From contig NZ_JALVUC010000014.1 of NCBI RefSeq assembly GCF_027023865.1, positions 32,778 through 96,777 of the forward strand: DNA of 64,000 bases, given 5' to 3'. Below the pieces are notes generated by a model. It worked only from the letters and a program-made list of their open reading frames with translations, did no database searches and was not told the DNA's origin. The DNA is from Thermococcus sp. GTDB lineage: Archaea > Methanobacteriota_B > Thermococci > Thermococcales > Thermococcaceae. Of the stretch, positions 28,763-38,760 are shown piece after piece (position 1 is the stretch's first letter; each line of letters begins with the position of its first letter). Position numbers and translations under genes: made by a program.

Positions 28763-30240
28763 TTCCTCTTCACCGCCTTGGGTATAAGGAAGAAGGTGCT
28801 TATGATGAAGACCAGCGTTGAGAATATCTCGAGCCTTCCAATCCACATTAGGAGAATGAAAAGTATCTTGAGGTCTGGGGCCATGTGGGCGGAGGTTATA
28901 CCCACGCTCAGCCCCACGTTGCCCTGTGCGGAAGCAACCTCAAAGAACGAATCCACGAGGCTTCTTCCAGTGCGGAGCATCACGTAAACGGTTCCAAAGA
29001 GTAGCAACGCCAGATAGGTCATCGTGAAGCTCATGACCTCTTGAATGTCCCCCTCGCTGAAGATGTAGTCTCCGACCTTACGTTTTATCACCGCACCCCT
29101 AGGCAGTATCGCCTGTTGTATCGTCCACTTGAGACTCTCGTACATCAACGTGACGCGGATAAGTTTTATGCCCCCTGCGGTGCTTCCGGCGCCGCCGCCT
29201 ATGACCATGAGAATCCCGAGGATAAACTTTCCAAGCGCTGGATATTTGTTCAGGTTCGTTATGTCGAAGCCGGTACAGGTTATGGCAGAAACCGAGTGGA
29301 AAATAGCCTGCTTGAGGGCATCGCCGAGTCCGTCCCCCGCCTGGTAGAGGCTGTATGCAACGAGGGAAACCGCAGGAACGAGAAAGAAGAACATGTACCT
29401 AACCTGAATGTCATCGAAGAAAGGCTTGAGGTGCTTGCTTACGAAGACCCGGTAGTGGACGGTGAAATTAATCGCACCGAGTGTCATTAAGAGTATGGTC
29501 ACTGCATCGATGGCCGTGCTGTGGTAGTAGCCGATGCTCGCGTCGTGGTCGCTCATACCGCCGGTTCCGAGGCCTGTCATGGCGTTTACAACCGCGTCAA
29601 AAAGGGGCATCCCGTTTATGTAGTATAGGTATATCCCAACAAGGGTTAGAACGAAGTATATCTCAAATATCACCTTGGAGGTGTTCACAAGGTTAGGGAG
29701 GATCCTCTCGCTCCTCGCCTCAGCCCGGTAGAGCCTAGCCGCGGCGACACCGGGCCTTATAAGGACGGTTAAAGCCACGAGGACTATACCGATTCCACCC
29801 AGCCACTGCATCCACGCACGCCAGAACAGGAGCATGTGGGGGTAGCTCGATAGGTGGGTCATGACGGTAAGCCCGGTTCCGGTCCAGGCGCTCATGCTCT
29901 CGAAATAGGAGTTGAGAAAGCTCATGTGTGCTATTCCCATGAATGGGACCACGCTCACGAAGGATGCCATCAGCCAGATGAAGGCCGCGGATATCATTGC
30001 CTGTCTCAGGTTGACGTCCTCAAGCTTTTCCTGATGCCTCCCGAGCCATGCCCCAAGGAGTATGCTGATGGCTCCTGGGACTGCAAAGTAGGTCACGTAT
30101 TTTATCTCCTCTGGGTAAACCCATGCAAGTAGAACGGGGATGAAGTAGGCGAGTCCAACTCCTTGGAGGATTGGGCCTATTAGGTTCTTAACGACGAACA
30201 GGTCGTCCGAGACGTTTATGTGCTTTCCCAGTTCAAACAT
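28759..30240 (-). CDS. trkH: TrkH-type potassium uptake protein
   Basis: K+-translocating membrane subunit of the Trk/Ktr superfamily. Ten or more membrane segments and repeated pore loops with selectivity-filter-like sequences are visible: WTGTGLTVM, MTGLGTGGMS, ITCTGFDI and AQGNVGLSVG, plus GGGAGSTAGGIKLIR near 360. The 493-residue length is standard. ATG 30240 is first in a two-gene operon with an EcfA-like ATPase. No TrkA subunit gene is in the window. Confidence 0.93.
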   Translation of the reverse strand: MFELGKHINVSDDLFVVKNLIGPILQGVGLAYFIPVLLAWVYPEEIKYVTYFAVPGAISILLGAWLGRHQEKLEDVNLRQAMISAAFIWLMASFVSVVPFMGIAHMSFLNSYFESMSAWTGTGLTVMTHLSSYPHMLLFWRAWMQWLGGIGIVLVALTVLIRPGVAAARLYRAEARSERILPNLVNTSKVIFEIYFVLTLVGIYLYYINGMPLFDAVVNAMTGLGTGGMSDHDASIGYYHSTAIDAVTILLMTLGAINFTVHYRVFVSKHLKPFFDDIQVRYMFFFLVPAVSLVAYSLYQAGDGLGDALKQAIFHSVSAITCTGFDITNLNKYPALGKFILGILMVIGGGAGSTAGGIKLIRVTLMYESLKWTIQQAILPRGAVIKRKVGDYIFSEGDIQEVMSFTMTYLALLLFGTVYVMLRTGRSLVDSFFEVASAQGNVGLSVGITSAHMAPDLKILFILLMWIGRLEIFSTLVFIISTFFLIPKAVKRK

Positions 30241-30334
30241 GGACCCACCGTAGGCTTAGGGACTGCCGGAAATAAAAGGTTTTCCCGTGGAAAGGTTTAA
30301 GGGTTCCCGAAACTTTCACAGAGCGGTGGTATAA

Positions 30335-31222
<888 letters not shown>

Positions 31223-31325
31223 GCTTTTCTTTTTTCGGTTTAATTCCAAAATCTACCAACGCCACTTAGATTTTTGGAAACTGAGAAGATGGGCTGTGGG
31301 GTGAAAACCCCAAAGGCTCGGCAGA

Positions 31326-31411
31326 TGGCGCCGGGGCAGGGATTTGAACCCTGGTGCGCAGAGCGCACTGGATCTCGAGTCCAGCGCCTTCCCGAGCTAG
31401 GCTACCCCGGC
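31326..31411 (-). tRNA. tRNA-Ser (anticodon CGA)
   Basis: On the minus strand the gene begins GCCGGGGTAGCC and pairs with CCCCGGC at the 3' end, followed by the discriminator G and an encoded CCA. The anticodon stem-loop reads CTGGACTCGAGATCCAG with CGA in place, for UCG serine codons. A class II variable arm (TGCGCTCTGCGCA) and a T arm with GGTTCAAATCC follow. A TATA box (ATTTATAAAACC, about 31432-31443) lies about 25 nt upstream. No intron is seen. Confidence 0.96.
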
Positions 31412-31547
31412 GTGGTTTTGAGTTCCCGCTCCGGTTTTATAAATCTTGCGAAGGGAAAAATTTATTAAGTTTTAGTTATTAAAATCTGCCCGGTTGAAAA
31501 GGTTTAAATTATCAGGCACCCTAGTAGGTTGTGAAGGAGGTGACAGC

Positions 31548-32723
31548 ATGGTCGGTATTCTTGTGCAGGAAGTTATGACAGACAGGTTCCAGAAAATCAA
31601 CGTCGACGCCCCCCTTTCTGAGGCGATTGGAATCTTTGAGAAGGAAGACCCCGACCTGATTCTGGTCTTCGATGGAAAGCTGTACAAGGGGGTTCTGACC
31701 CAGGACCTCATCATACGCTCCCACCTCAAGTGGGACCCGACCAAGGCCAAAGTTCGGGATGTTTACAAGCCAGCCCCGGTCGTTAAAGCGACCGAGGACC
31801 TGAGCAAGGCCGCCAAGCTCATGATGGAGGTTGACCTTCGCTCAATCCCCGTTGGGGAGAGCAAGGCTGAAATCATCGGTGTCATAAGTGATATAGAACT
31901 CCTCAAGAGGGTCGCGGAGGACGACTTTGGTAAGAGGAAAGTCGATGAGTTCATGACGAAGGACGTCATAACCCTTGGACTGGACGATACCGTCGCCAAG
32001 GCATTCGCGACCATGCGTGACAACGCTATATCGAGGATTCCGATAGTTGATGGGACCAAGAAGCTTGAGGGTCTGATAACCCTCCATGACCTCATCATAA
32101 GGTTCATAAAGCCGCGCTTCAAGGCACAGACCGGCGAAGTGGCCGGAGAGAAGATACCACCCTTCAGCATGCCCCTCCGTGATGTCATGATAAGGGAGGT
32201 CATAACCATCCACCCGGGGGAGAGGGTCAAGGAAGCGGTTGCTACCCTCAGGGAGAACGATATAGATGGTCTCATAGTGATTAATGAAGACAACAAGGTT
32301 GTCGGCGTTCTTACGGTCAAGGACTTGCTCCTACCAATATCAAGGATGGTCGAGAAGGAGGCCCGCTTCTACCTCCAGCTTGGAGGAGACGCCGAGATAC
32401 TTAGTGACTTCAGCAGGGAGAGGATAATCGAAGATGTAAAGCGTTTCGTTGACGGTTACGATGACTTGCTTGGCCAGGAGGGCATAATCTACCTCTACAT
32501 AAGGCGCTTTAACGAGAAATTCCGTGGTGTGCACCTCTACCAGGCCAGGATGCGTGTTGTAACAGACAGGGGGACCCTCGTGGCCACCGGAGAAACATGG
32601 GGTGCAATACAGGCTGTCCACGACGCGATAAGGGCCATTGAGAGGCAGCTTCTCCAGAAAGCCGAGCTTGAGAAGGACACCCACTACTACAAGAGGTTTA
32701 TGGAGAGGATGGGCTTCATCTGA
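31548..32723 (+). CDS. Four-CBS-domain protein with HPF/S30AE-like C-terminal domain
   Basis: Four CBS motifs (residues about 1-285: VMTDRFQKINVDAPLSEA; VYKPAPVVKATEDLSKA; FMTKDVITLGLDDTVAKA; VMIREVITIHPGERVKEA) form two adenylate-binding pairs. The last about 110 residues have a beta-alpha-beta-beta-beta-alpha pattern like ribosome hibernation factors: FYLQLGGDAEI, a helix, GIIYLYIRRFN, ARMRVVTDRGTLVATGE, then GAIQAVHDAIRAIERQL. The role is inferred as nucleotide-sensing, ribosome-linked. ATG 31548 has a perfect GGAGGTGA site 5 nt upstream; the TATA box is near 31500-31510. Confidence 0.85.
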   Translation: MVGILVQEVMTDRFQKINVDAPLSEAIGIFEKEDPDLILVFDGKLYKGVLTQDLIIRSHLKWDPTKAKVRDVYKPAPVVKATEDLSKAAKLMMEVDLRSIPVGESKAEIIGVISDIELLKRVAEDDFGKRKVDEFMTKDVITLGLDDTVAKAFATMRDNAISRIPIVDGTKKLEGLITLHDLIIRFIKPRFKAQTGEVAGEKIPPFSMPLRDVMIREVITIHPGERVKEAVATLRENDIDGLIVINEDNKVVGVLTVKDLLLPISRMVEKEARFYLQLGGDAEILSDFSRERIIEDVKRFVDGYDDLLGQEGIIYLYIRRFNEKFRGVHLYQARMRVVTDRGTLVATGETWGAIQAVHDAIRAIERQLLQKAELEKDTHYYKRFMERMGFI

Positions 32724-33828
32724 AGCCCCCCTCAAACTCCCTTTCGAGTATCTTCCTCTGCTTCTCGTCCAGGGCTTCCGGGTTCACGACTAGTATCACG
32801 CTCCCCCCGGCGCTCGTTATTCTGTCCTTGACATTCAAGAGGAACTTGACCGCGTTCTCGAAGCCGTTCTCCAGCATCAGATACTCGAAGGTGTCGATGT
32901 AAACCACATGGTAGCCTTGGCTCACGGCCCTGGCTATGAGGTCCGTCAGGATGTCTATCCTAGTGGGGCTTGTGGCGTACACCGTCGGCGAATCGCTGAG
33001 CTTGCCCTCCTTGGCGCGGGTTATCCAGAACACCAAGCTCTCGGGATTGACTCTCTGGGAAAGCTCCATGATGTCCTCCCTAGTGACTATGACCGTTCCG
33101 GGCTTGGTGTAAAACTCCCCGAACTTCGAGAGCACATCTGCCTTTGAGCAAAACATGAATGCCCCCGGCTTTACATCAGGCTCTGTCTTGGAGGTGACAG
33201 GACTTACGGGGTAAAACACGAACTTGACCGCCCCTGTTGCCGCCGTGAGCCTGAAGAGCGCCCCCAAAAGAAATCCTATCGGCACAAACCAGCCTATGAA
33301 CCTCGTAACCGGGTAGGTCAAGTTGAGCGCCCCGAGGAGTATTAGGCCCCATGGGAACAGTCTTTCAATCCAGTGCGACGAGACCACATAGTTCAGGAGC
33401 ACCACACCGAAGTAAATTAAAGACAGCCCCAAGAAGAGCGACGGGATGGAGGAGCGGACAGAGGGGCTCTCAATCAGGTCCGTTGCAAGCAGAAAGAGCC
33501 AGACGTAGGCTGTAATAGTTATGGTGGAAATGGAAATCACATGCTTCAGCTTGCTCTCGCCGTATTTGAGGTGAACTGCACCCCAGATGAGGAGTATCGC
33601 TATGAAGAAGTTTGGAATTTTGGAGGCCACGGTGTAGGCACAGGGTTTGATTGCTATCCCAAGTGGGCCAAGGATATAGTCCTCGATGTCCATCGCGTCT
33701 ATGAGAAAAGCTGTCGTGAGCAGTGCCCACCCCTTGTCTCTCGTCTGGTAGGCCTTGTAGAGCACCGCCGTGAGGAGCACCCACCTTGAGGTGAAGTTGA
33801 GGTAAGCGATTGCGGTCTCCCACGTCAT
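32716..33828 (-). CDS. Membrane protein with C-terminal DUF835 domain
   Basis: The first about 200 residues hold six or so hydrophobic helices (including IAILLIWGAVHLKYG and GFLLGALFRLTAATG). The remaining about 150 residues form a DUF835 domain, a RecA-like fold lacking ATP-binding motifs (VKPGAFMFCSKADVLSKF, TVIVTREDIMEL, YHVVYIDTFEYLML, GSVILVVNPEAL). Such proteins are thought to be sensors or regulators, but none is well defined. The start overlaps the glmU stop (ATGA), so it is the third gene of the operon. Confidence 0.85.
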   Translation of the reverse strand: MTWETAIAYLNFTSRWVLLTAVLYKAYQTRDKGWALLTTAFLIDAMDIEDYILGPLGIAIKPCAYTVASKIPNFFIAILLIWGAVHLKYGESKLKHVISISTITITAYVWLFLLATDLIESPSVRSSIPSLFLGLSLIYFGVVLLNYVVSSHWIERLFPWGLILLGALNLTYPVTRFIGWFVPIGFLLGALFRLTAATGAVKFVFYPVSPVTSKTEPDVKPGAFMFCSKADVLSKFGEFYTKPGTVIVTREDIMELSQRVNPESLVFWITRAKEGKLSDSPTVYATSPTRIDILTDLIARAVSQGYHVVYIDTFEYLMLENGFENAVKFLLNVKDRITSAGGSVILVVNPEALDEKQRKILEREFEGGFR

Positions 33829-35081
33829 CTCGGGTGGACCTCCTTCTCCTGCCGGACAACCACGAGACTACCCGGTGGAACATTTCTATCAACTACAACT
33901 CCAGGCCCGATGAAGGAGCCGCTTCCTATTTTCCTACCGGGGTAAATGCTCACGTTTATACCCGTTTTTACGTTGTGCCCTATTATGGCCCCAAGCTTGT
34001 GCCTGCCGCTGTCCTCAAGCTTTCCTTTGATTTCGACCCTGACGTTGCCCCTGTCATGTCTCAGGTTGGCGGTTATCGTTCCGGCCCCGAGGTTGGAGTT
34101 CTCACCGATTATGGAATCACCAACGTAGTTCAGATGCGGCGCGTTTGAGCTGTCCATTATGATGGAGTTCTTCACTTCGACGGCGTTGCCCACGTGGCAG
34201 TTATCGCCTATGCTCGTGTACGGCCTTATAAAACAGTTAGGGCCTATCCTCGAGTTCCGTCCTATTTTTACCGGGCCGATTATGTAGGCCCCGCTCCTTA
34301 TCTCCGTCCCCTCGCCGACTTCAACCGGCGGGATGAGAATGGCACCAGGCTCCACCTCACCCTTGACGTTATGTTTGAGCTTCGTCTTTAGGAGATACTC
34401 GTTGAGTTCGAGCATGTTCCAGGGCCTTCCAATGTCGTTCCAGTAGCCATCGTAGGTCGCATAGGTTATCCTCCTTCCAGCCTCTATCATGAGGTTCAGC
34501 GTGTCGGTGATCTCATACTCCCCACGCTTGCTCACTGGAGTTCTCTCAATGAACTCAAACACCTCTGATTTGAAGGCGTAGATTCCGAGGTTCGCGTAGC
34601 CTGGAACATTACCGGGTTTCTCCAGAACGGCCCTGATGGTGTTCCCTTCCACTTCTATCTTTCCAAGATGGCTTAAATCTCCAAAGTTTTTGACAACGAG
34701 CGCTGCATCCGCATTTTCCTTCCTGAAGGCCGATATCAGGGCTTTAACTGCCTCCGCCTCGAAGTATATGTCACCGTTAACCGCTATGAACTCATCGTCA
34801 ACGTGCTCCTCGGCGGAGCCTATGGCCCTAGCCGTTCCATCACCCGGCTTCTGCTCGACGTAGGTTATGGGCTTTCCATTGAATTCATCGCCCAGGGTTC
34901 CTATGAGCCTTTCCATCATGTATCTTGTCACGATTATGAATTCGTCCACAAAGGAGTCGAGGTTTTCCATAACGTACTCGATTATCGGCCTATTCGCGAC
35001 TTTCAGGACGACCTTGGGTCTGTCATCGGTTAGGGGGCGCAATCTCTCACCCTTACCTGCGGCGAGTATTACTGCCTTCAC
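33825..35081 (-). CDS. glmU: Bifunctional sugar-1-phosphate nucleotidylyltransferase/acetyltransferase (GlmU-like)
   Basis: Makes UDP-N-acetylglucosamine from glucosamine 1-phosphate, feeding glycan synthesis. Residues 1-230 form the nucleotidyltransferase domain (VILAAGKGERLRPLTDDRPK; AVNGDIYFEAEA). From about 250 there is a left-handed beta-helix of hexapeptide repeats (IGPVKIGRNSRIGPNCFIRP; GAIIGHNVKTGINVSI). Start GTG 35081 overlaps the upstream stop (GTGA) behind GGAGGTGGTAGC. An opening further upstream would run through the previous gene and is not used. Confidence 0.92.
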   Translation of the reverse strand: MKAVILAAGKGERLRPLTDDRPKVVLKVANRPIIEYVMENLDSFVDEFIIVTRYMMERLIGTLGDEFNGKPITYVEQKPGDGTARAIGSAEEHVDDEFIAVNGDIYFEAEAVKALISAFRKENADAALVVKNFGDLSHLGKIEVEGNTIRAVLEKPGNVPGYANLGIYAFKSEVFEFIERTPVSKRGEYEITDTLNLMIEAGRRITYATYDGYWNDIGRPWNMLELNEYLLKTKLKHNVKGEVEPGAILIPPVEVGEGTEIRSGAYIIGPVKIGRNSRIGPNCFIRPYTSIGDNCHVGNAVEVKNSIIMDSSNAPHLNYVGDSIIGENSNLGAGTITANLRHDRGNVRVEIKGKLEDSGRHKLGAIIGHNVKTGINVSIYPGRKIGSGSFIGPGVVVDRNVPPGSLVVVRQEKEVHPR

Positions 35082-35890
35082 GCTACCACCTCCAGCAGGT
35101 AAACGACTATCGGGACGAGACCCATCAGAGTCAGGAAAGTCCTCCTCCTGAGCTTCTCCCCAGCAAAAAGCAGGGCTTTCATGAACAGAATCGCGGTCAC
35201 AAATGAGGACAGAAACGCCGTAAACGGAAGGTAAACGGGCATGACGGGCGTCCATTCCCTGAGGAGCAGGAGGCGGAGTATGAGGTATACAGGGGATATC
35301 ATGAACAGGAGTTCCAGCGCCTTCCTCGGTTTTATGCCTCCCGCTGAGAGAACCAGCAGTACAAGTCCTGTGGCAGAAAGTTCGCCGAACATGGCCAGAC
35401 CCTGGGCAACACCGGACGAGATTCCATCAAGCAGCGTCGGCTCGTCCTCATCACCCAGTTTCCGGTCCATACCTTCAAGCGGTGCACTCTTACCCCTCCA
35501 ACACAGGATTCCAACGAGCAGAATGGCGGCACCGATGATGGCACTTACCGCATCCGAGGCCCTAGGGTTGAGGACGTTCCATCCACCCGCGGCTATGGGA
35601 TAACCAATTGCAAGTGTGAAGAGCGAGGCGTATGCGAAGTACCTCGCCTCCGCACTGAAGTTCTTCCGCAGGGCTTTCTGAGTCCCAACTGCTATAAGGT
35701 CGCGGAAGTAGAAAAGAACTGCAAAGATGACCCCTAGGTACGACGGGACAACATAGTCTGTGTAATTCACTATAGCCGTCCCTATGAAGTGCGAGACGGC
35801 TGCCCCCTCCGGTCCTATGGGAAGCCATGAAGCCAAGGCTATTATGAAACCCGTAATAGCTGATGAAACGTAATCCGCGGGAACTACCAT
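35078..35890 (-). CDS. UppP/BacA-like membrane protein with altered active-site motifs
   Basis: Seven or eight membrane segments over 270 residues align by eye to undecaprenyl pyrophosphate phosphatases. The first signature, normally EGLTEFLPISSTGH, reads ALASWLPIGPEGAA; the second, normally PGTSRSG, reads FGELSATG. The glutamates and arginine needed for phosphatase action are therefore missing. It may be a polyprenyl-phosphate carrier or transporter derived from that fold. It leads an operon with glmU and a DUF835 protein. Confidence 0.75.
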   Translation of the reverse strand: MVVPADYVSSAITGFIIALASWLPIGPEGAAVSHFIGTAIVNYTDYVVPSYLGVIFAVLFYFRDLIAVGTQKALRKNFSAEARYFAYASLFTLAIGYPIAAGGWNVLNPRASDAVSAIIGAAILLVGILCWRGKSAPLEGMDRKLGDEDEPTLLDGISSGVAQGLAMFGELSATGLVLLVLSAGGIKPRKALELLFMISPVYLILRLLLLREWTPVMPVYLPFTAFLSSFVTAILFMKALLFAGEKLRRRTFLTLMGLVPIVVYLLEVVA

Positions 35891-35945
35891 ATTATCACAA
35901 CAACGGTTTTAACGGCCGGAAACATAAACCTTTCGAGTGATGGCG

Positions 35946-36752
35946 ATGAAGGTAACGGTGGTGTATGAAAACCACGCGGGCTTTAAAAAGGGACTGCTTG
36001 GAGGATATGGCTTTTCTGCGCTCGTTGAACACGGCGGGACGAGAGTTCTCGTCGATACCGGAACTGACGGGGAGGTTCTCATGAAGAACATGCGGTTTCT
36101 TGGCATTGATCTGGATTCGATAGACTACATTTTCCTGACCCATGGCCACTACGACCACACCGGGGGCCTCAAAACCTTCCTTCAGACCAGGAGCAAACCT
36201 GTTCCGGTCGTTGGACACCCCGAGATTTTCAGGCGGAGGATAGCTTTGAAGCCCTATCATCGGAACATTGGGATACCCTTCGGTAGGGACGAGCTTGAAG
36301 CACTTGGGGCTGAATTCATTCTCGATGAAAAACCATTCCAGTTTGCCCCGGGTTTCTGGAGTTCGGGCGAGATAAACAGGATAACCTGGGATAGGGCCGT
36401 TGGTTACGTCGAGGAGAATGGAGGGTTCGTGAAGGACACTGTCCCTGACGATATCTCCCTCATAGTTGACCTCGGTGACGAGGTTGCCGTAATTACAGGT
36501 TGCGGGCACTCCGGCGTTTTAAACATCGCCTGGCACGCTGAGGACCTCCTTGGAAAGCCCGTTAAAGCCCTTATCGGCGGCCTTCACCTCATCGGAGCCA
36601 ATGAGAGACTGCTCGAAGACGTGGTTGATAATACCTCCGCCGCGACCCTTTACGCGGGCCACTGCACGGGCATAGAATCCTTCGCATACCTGCACGCGGT
36701 GCTCGGCGAACGAATGAGACCGCTTCACGTAGGGAAATCATTCGAAGTATAG
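35946..36752 (+). CDS. MBL-fold hydrolase, pterin-RFAP phosphate synthase-like
   Basis: Metallo-beta-lactamase fold with the THGHYDHTGG metal motif near residue 80, GCGHSGVLNIA near 185 and GGLHLIG near 215. This branch includes the methanogen MJ0301-type protein annotated as joining a pterin to RFAP, the step after RFAP synthase. With an RFAP synthase and folP in the same window this function is plausible, but unproven. ATG 35946 is chosen, with GTG 35937 and ATG 35940 possible; the site GAGTGATG is weak. Confidence 0.8.
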   Translation: MKVTVVYENHAGFKKGLLGGYGFSALVEHGGTRVLVDTGTDGEVLMKNMRFLGIDLDSIDYIFLTHGHYDHTGGLKTFLQTRSKPVPVVGHPEIFRRRIALKPYHRNIGIPFGRDELEALGAEFILDEKPFQFAPGFWSSGEINRITWDRAVGYVEENGGFVKDTVPDDISLIVDLGDEVAVITGCGHSGVLNIAWHAEDLLGKPVKALIGGLHLIGANERLLEDVVDNTSAATLYAGHCTGIESFAYLHAVLGERMRPLHVGKSFEV

Positions 36753-36809
36753 CGATACTTTTTTATATCTCCGCACCAGTTTAGTTTAAGAAAAGAAGGA
36801 GGTGGGAGG

Positions 36810-37010
36810 ATGAACTTCAACAAGGTTCTGAATAGATATGAGGGGCTCTTTGGCAAGCTGGGGATACTGCTCGTGGTGCTCTTCCTGTTGACGGTGGCGG
36901 CTGGATTCACGGATTCCTCTGGCTCCGGCAGGATAATGGCAGCAATACTATTCTTCTTGGTTCTACTGGCTTCCCTGATAGGTTACGAGGTGAGCAGGTC
37001 CCTCGACTGA
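36810..37010 (+). CDS. Small membrane protein, 66 residues
   Basis: Preceded by a near-perfect AAGGAGGTGGGAGG site and a TATA box (ACTTTTTTATATC, about 36758-36770). Two membrane segments are visible (LGILLVVLFLLTVAAGF and IMAAILFFLVLLASLIGY) with a short polar loop TDSSGSGR. No family is recognised. Strong expression signals make it a real gene. Confidence 0.75.
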   Translation: MNFNKVLNRYEGLFGKLGILLVVLFLLTVAAGFTDSSGSGRIMAAILFFLVLLASLIGYEVSRSLD

Positions 37011-37078
37011 ATAGGTTTTTAAACTCCCTCTTTCTCCTTTTCTATGCGAGATTAAACGAGTTAGACTGAGGTGAGATC

Positions 37079-38158
37079 ATGAAGAATCCATTCGAAAAGA
37101 TGCCGACGGTTCTTACCGCTGATGAGCTCATCGATAAGGCATTTAGGAGGTCTGAAAAGGCCGCTTCAGCCCTCACCCCAAAGGGAGGCCCGAGGGCGAA
37201 GGCCAGGCAACGAGAGGAGCTTAGAATAAGGACCGTCTCAAATGTGGTGAGGGACAACCTGAGGAAACTCTTGGACAGAACACCGGGCGTTTCGGAGCTT
37301 CCGGAGTTCTACCGTGAGCTTGTGGACACTCTTGTTGACAGGGATCAGTTTCACCGCTCCCTCGGGAGGGTTAACTGGGCGATAAAGACGATAAGGAACC
37401 TAGAGCAGCGCTACGCTGAAAAGGTGCGCTATTCCAGAGACCCGGACGAGATTGCAAAGCTTAGGAGGGGCTTCTACGGCCGTGTCGCTGACATTATAAA
37501 GAGTATTGCCGACGATCTTGAGTACCTCAATCAGGCGAGGAACGTTCTGAAGGATTTGCCCGTGGTCGACCTTGATCTCCCAACGGTCGTCATAGCGGGC
37601 CATCCAAACGTGGGCAAGAGCACGCTTTTGAGGGCTTTAACCAACGCCAAGCCGGAGGTGGCTAGCTACCCCTTTACCACTAGGGGCATCAACGTGGGCC
37701 AGTTCGAGGAGCACCACCTAAAATACCAGGTCATAGACACCCCCGGCCTGCTCGACAGACCCTTGAGCGAGAGGAACGAGGTTGAGAGGCAGGCTATCCT
37801 GGCTTTAAAGCACCTTGGAAAGGTCATCATTTACATCTTCGACCCGAGCGAGTACTGTGGCTACCCGATAGATGAACAGATACACCTCTTTGAGGATATT
37901 CACCGTGAGTTCGGAGAGTTCCCGTTCATCGTGGTGCTCAACAAGGCGGACATAGCAGACAGGGAGAAGATAAAGGAGATTGAGGATTTCGTTCGCTCAG
38001 AGGGCCTTGAATCGCTGAGGATTTCGGTGCTCAACGGAGAGGGACTGGAGGAACTCAAGGAGCGCGTCATCGATCTGGTCAAGCCCATGGTCGAAGAGCA
38101 GGCGAGGATGATAATGGAAAAAGAACTCAGGAAGTACCGCGAGGAGCTTGAGCTTTGA
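37079..38158 (+). CDS. NOG1-type GTPase
   Basis: Ribosome-assembly GTPase of the Obg/NOG1 group, acting on the large subunit in eukaryotes. The N-terminal about 160 residues are the helical NOG1 domain (RRSEKAASALTPKG); then G1 AGHPNVGKSTLL, G3 DTPGLLDRPL, G4 LNKADIAD. The 359-residue length is that of archaeal members, which lack the eukaryotic tail. ATG 37079 follows GAGGTGAGATC. Confidence 0.93.
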   Translation: MKNPFEKMPTVLTADELIDKAFRRSEKAASALTPKGGPRAKARQREELRIRTVSNVVRDNLRKLLDRTPGVSELPEFYRELVDTLVDRDQFHRSLGRVNWAIKTIRNLEQRYAEKVRYSRDPDEIAKLRRGFYGRVADIIKSIADDLEYLNQARNVLKDLPVVDLDLPTVVIAGHPNVGKSTLLRALTNAKPEVASYPFTTRGINVGQFEEHHLKYQVIDTPGLLDRPLSERNEVERQAILALKHLGKVIIYIFDPSEYCGYPIDEQIHLFEDIHREFGEFPFIVVLNKADIADREKIKEIEDFVRSEGLESLRISVLNGEGLEELKERVIDLVKPMVEEQARMIMEKELRKYREELEL

Positions 38159-38175
38159 CCGGTTCTTTTTCTTCC

Positions 38176-38312
38176 GTTAACCTTCCCGTTAAGTTTATCG
38201 TTAACACCGTAAACCTCCAAAACTTTATGGTACCATTAACTTTCCTCTTAATTACTATATTAACGGTGGATAAGACACGGTGTTTTCCGCAGGAATGCAA
38301 TGCACTGTTAAC
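38176..38312. repeat. Cluster of GTTAA-type motifs in a convergent intergenic region
   Basis: The 209-nt gap between the NOG1 stop and the S8e stop is AT-rich. It carries GTTAAC at 38176-38181, 38200-38205 and 38307-38312, GTTAAG at 38188-38193, and related ATTAAC at 38235-38240 and TTAACGG near 38260. A direct repeat of GGATTTCAA follows near 38324-38342. No convincing gene is present. The cluster may be protein-binding sites or simple AT-rich drift. Confidence 0.35.
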
Positions 38313-38367
38313 GCCCAAAAAAGGATTTCAAGGATTTCAAAACGGGGTAGCTAAAAGTTAGAGAAAA

Positions 38368-38760
38368 TCAGGCGTTCTCTTCCTTGATGAGAACTGCGTT
38401 GACGACACCATCCTGGCCGGGCCTGCTGGTGACGATGGCCTTTCCGGCCTCGGTCTCGATGATGGCACCCTTAGTAACGATGTTTCTCCTGACGTACTGC
38501 CTGTTTGCCGGGTTCTCAACGACGTTGAGGACCTTGACCTTCCTGCCCTTGCCATTCTCGAAGACGTTGGCGTAGAGGGCCTCGACGAGGCGAACCTTTC
38601 TGTTGCCGCCGTAGGTCCTGATCATCTTCTTCTTTTCCCTGTCCTCACCAACCTTGGTGAAGGCCGGCTCCCTTCCAAGCTCATACTTCCTCTTTTTCCT
38701 CGCGAGGATAATCCTTCCGCCTGAGGACTTTTTGAGTGATCTTCCCTGCCATATGGCCAT
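38368..38760 (-). CDS. rps8e: 30S ribosomal protein S8e
   Basis: Small-subunit ribosomal protein. [17 protein letters not shown] and [17 protein letters not shown] followed by [11 protein letters not shown] are the S8e signature. With start ATG 38760 (GGGGTGAGAAGA upstream) the protein is 130 residues, the archaeal length. It is a single gene convergent with NOG1. Confidence 0.97.
   Translation of the reverse strand: MAIWQGRSLKKSSGGRIILARKKRKYELGREPAFTKVGEDREKKKMIRTYGGNRKVRLVEALYANVFENGKGRKVKVLNVVENPANRQYVRRNIVTKGAIIETEAGKAIVTSRPGQDGVVNAVLIKEENA

Noticed and set aside
31262..31325. GGGGTGAAAACCCC hairpin downstream of the tRNA-Ser gene considered as a small RNA
   Set aside because: Only a short stem with no T run or promoter; could be a processing remnant but there is not enough to call it.
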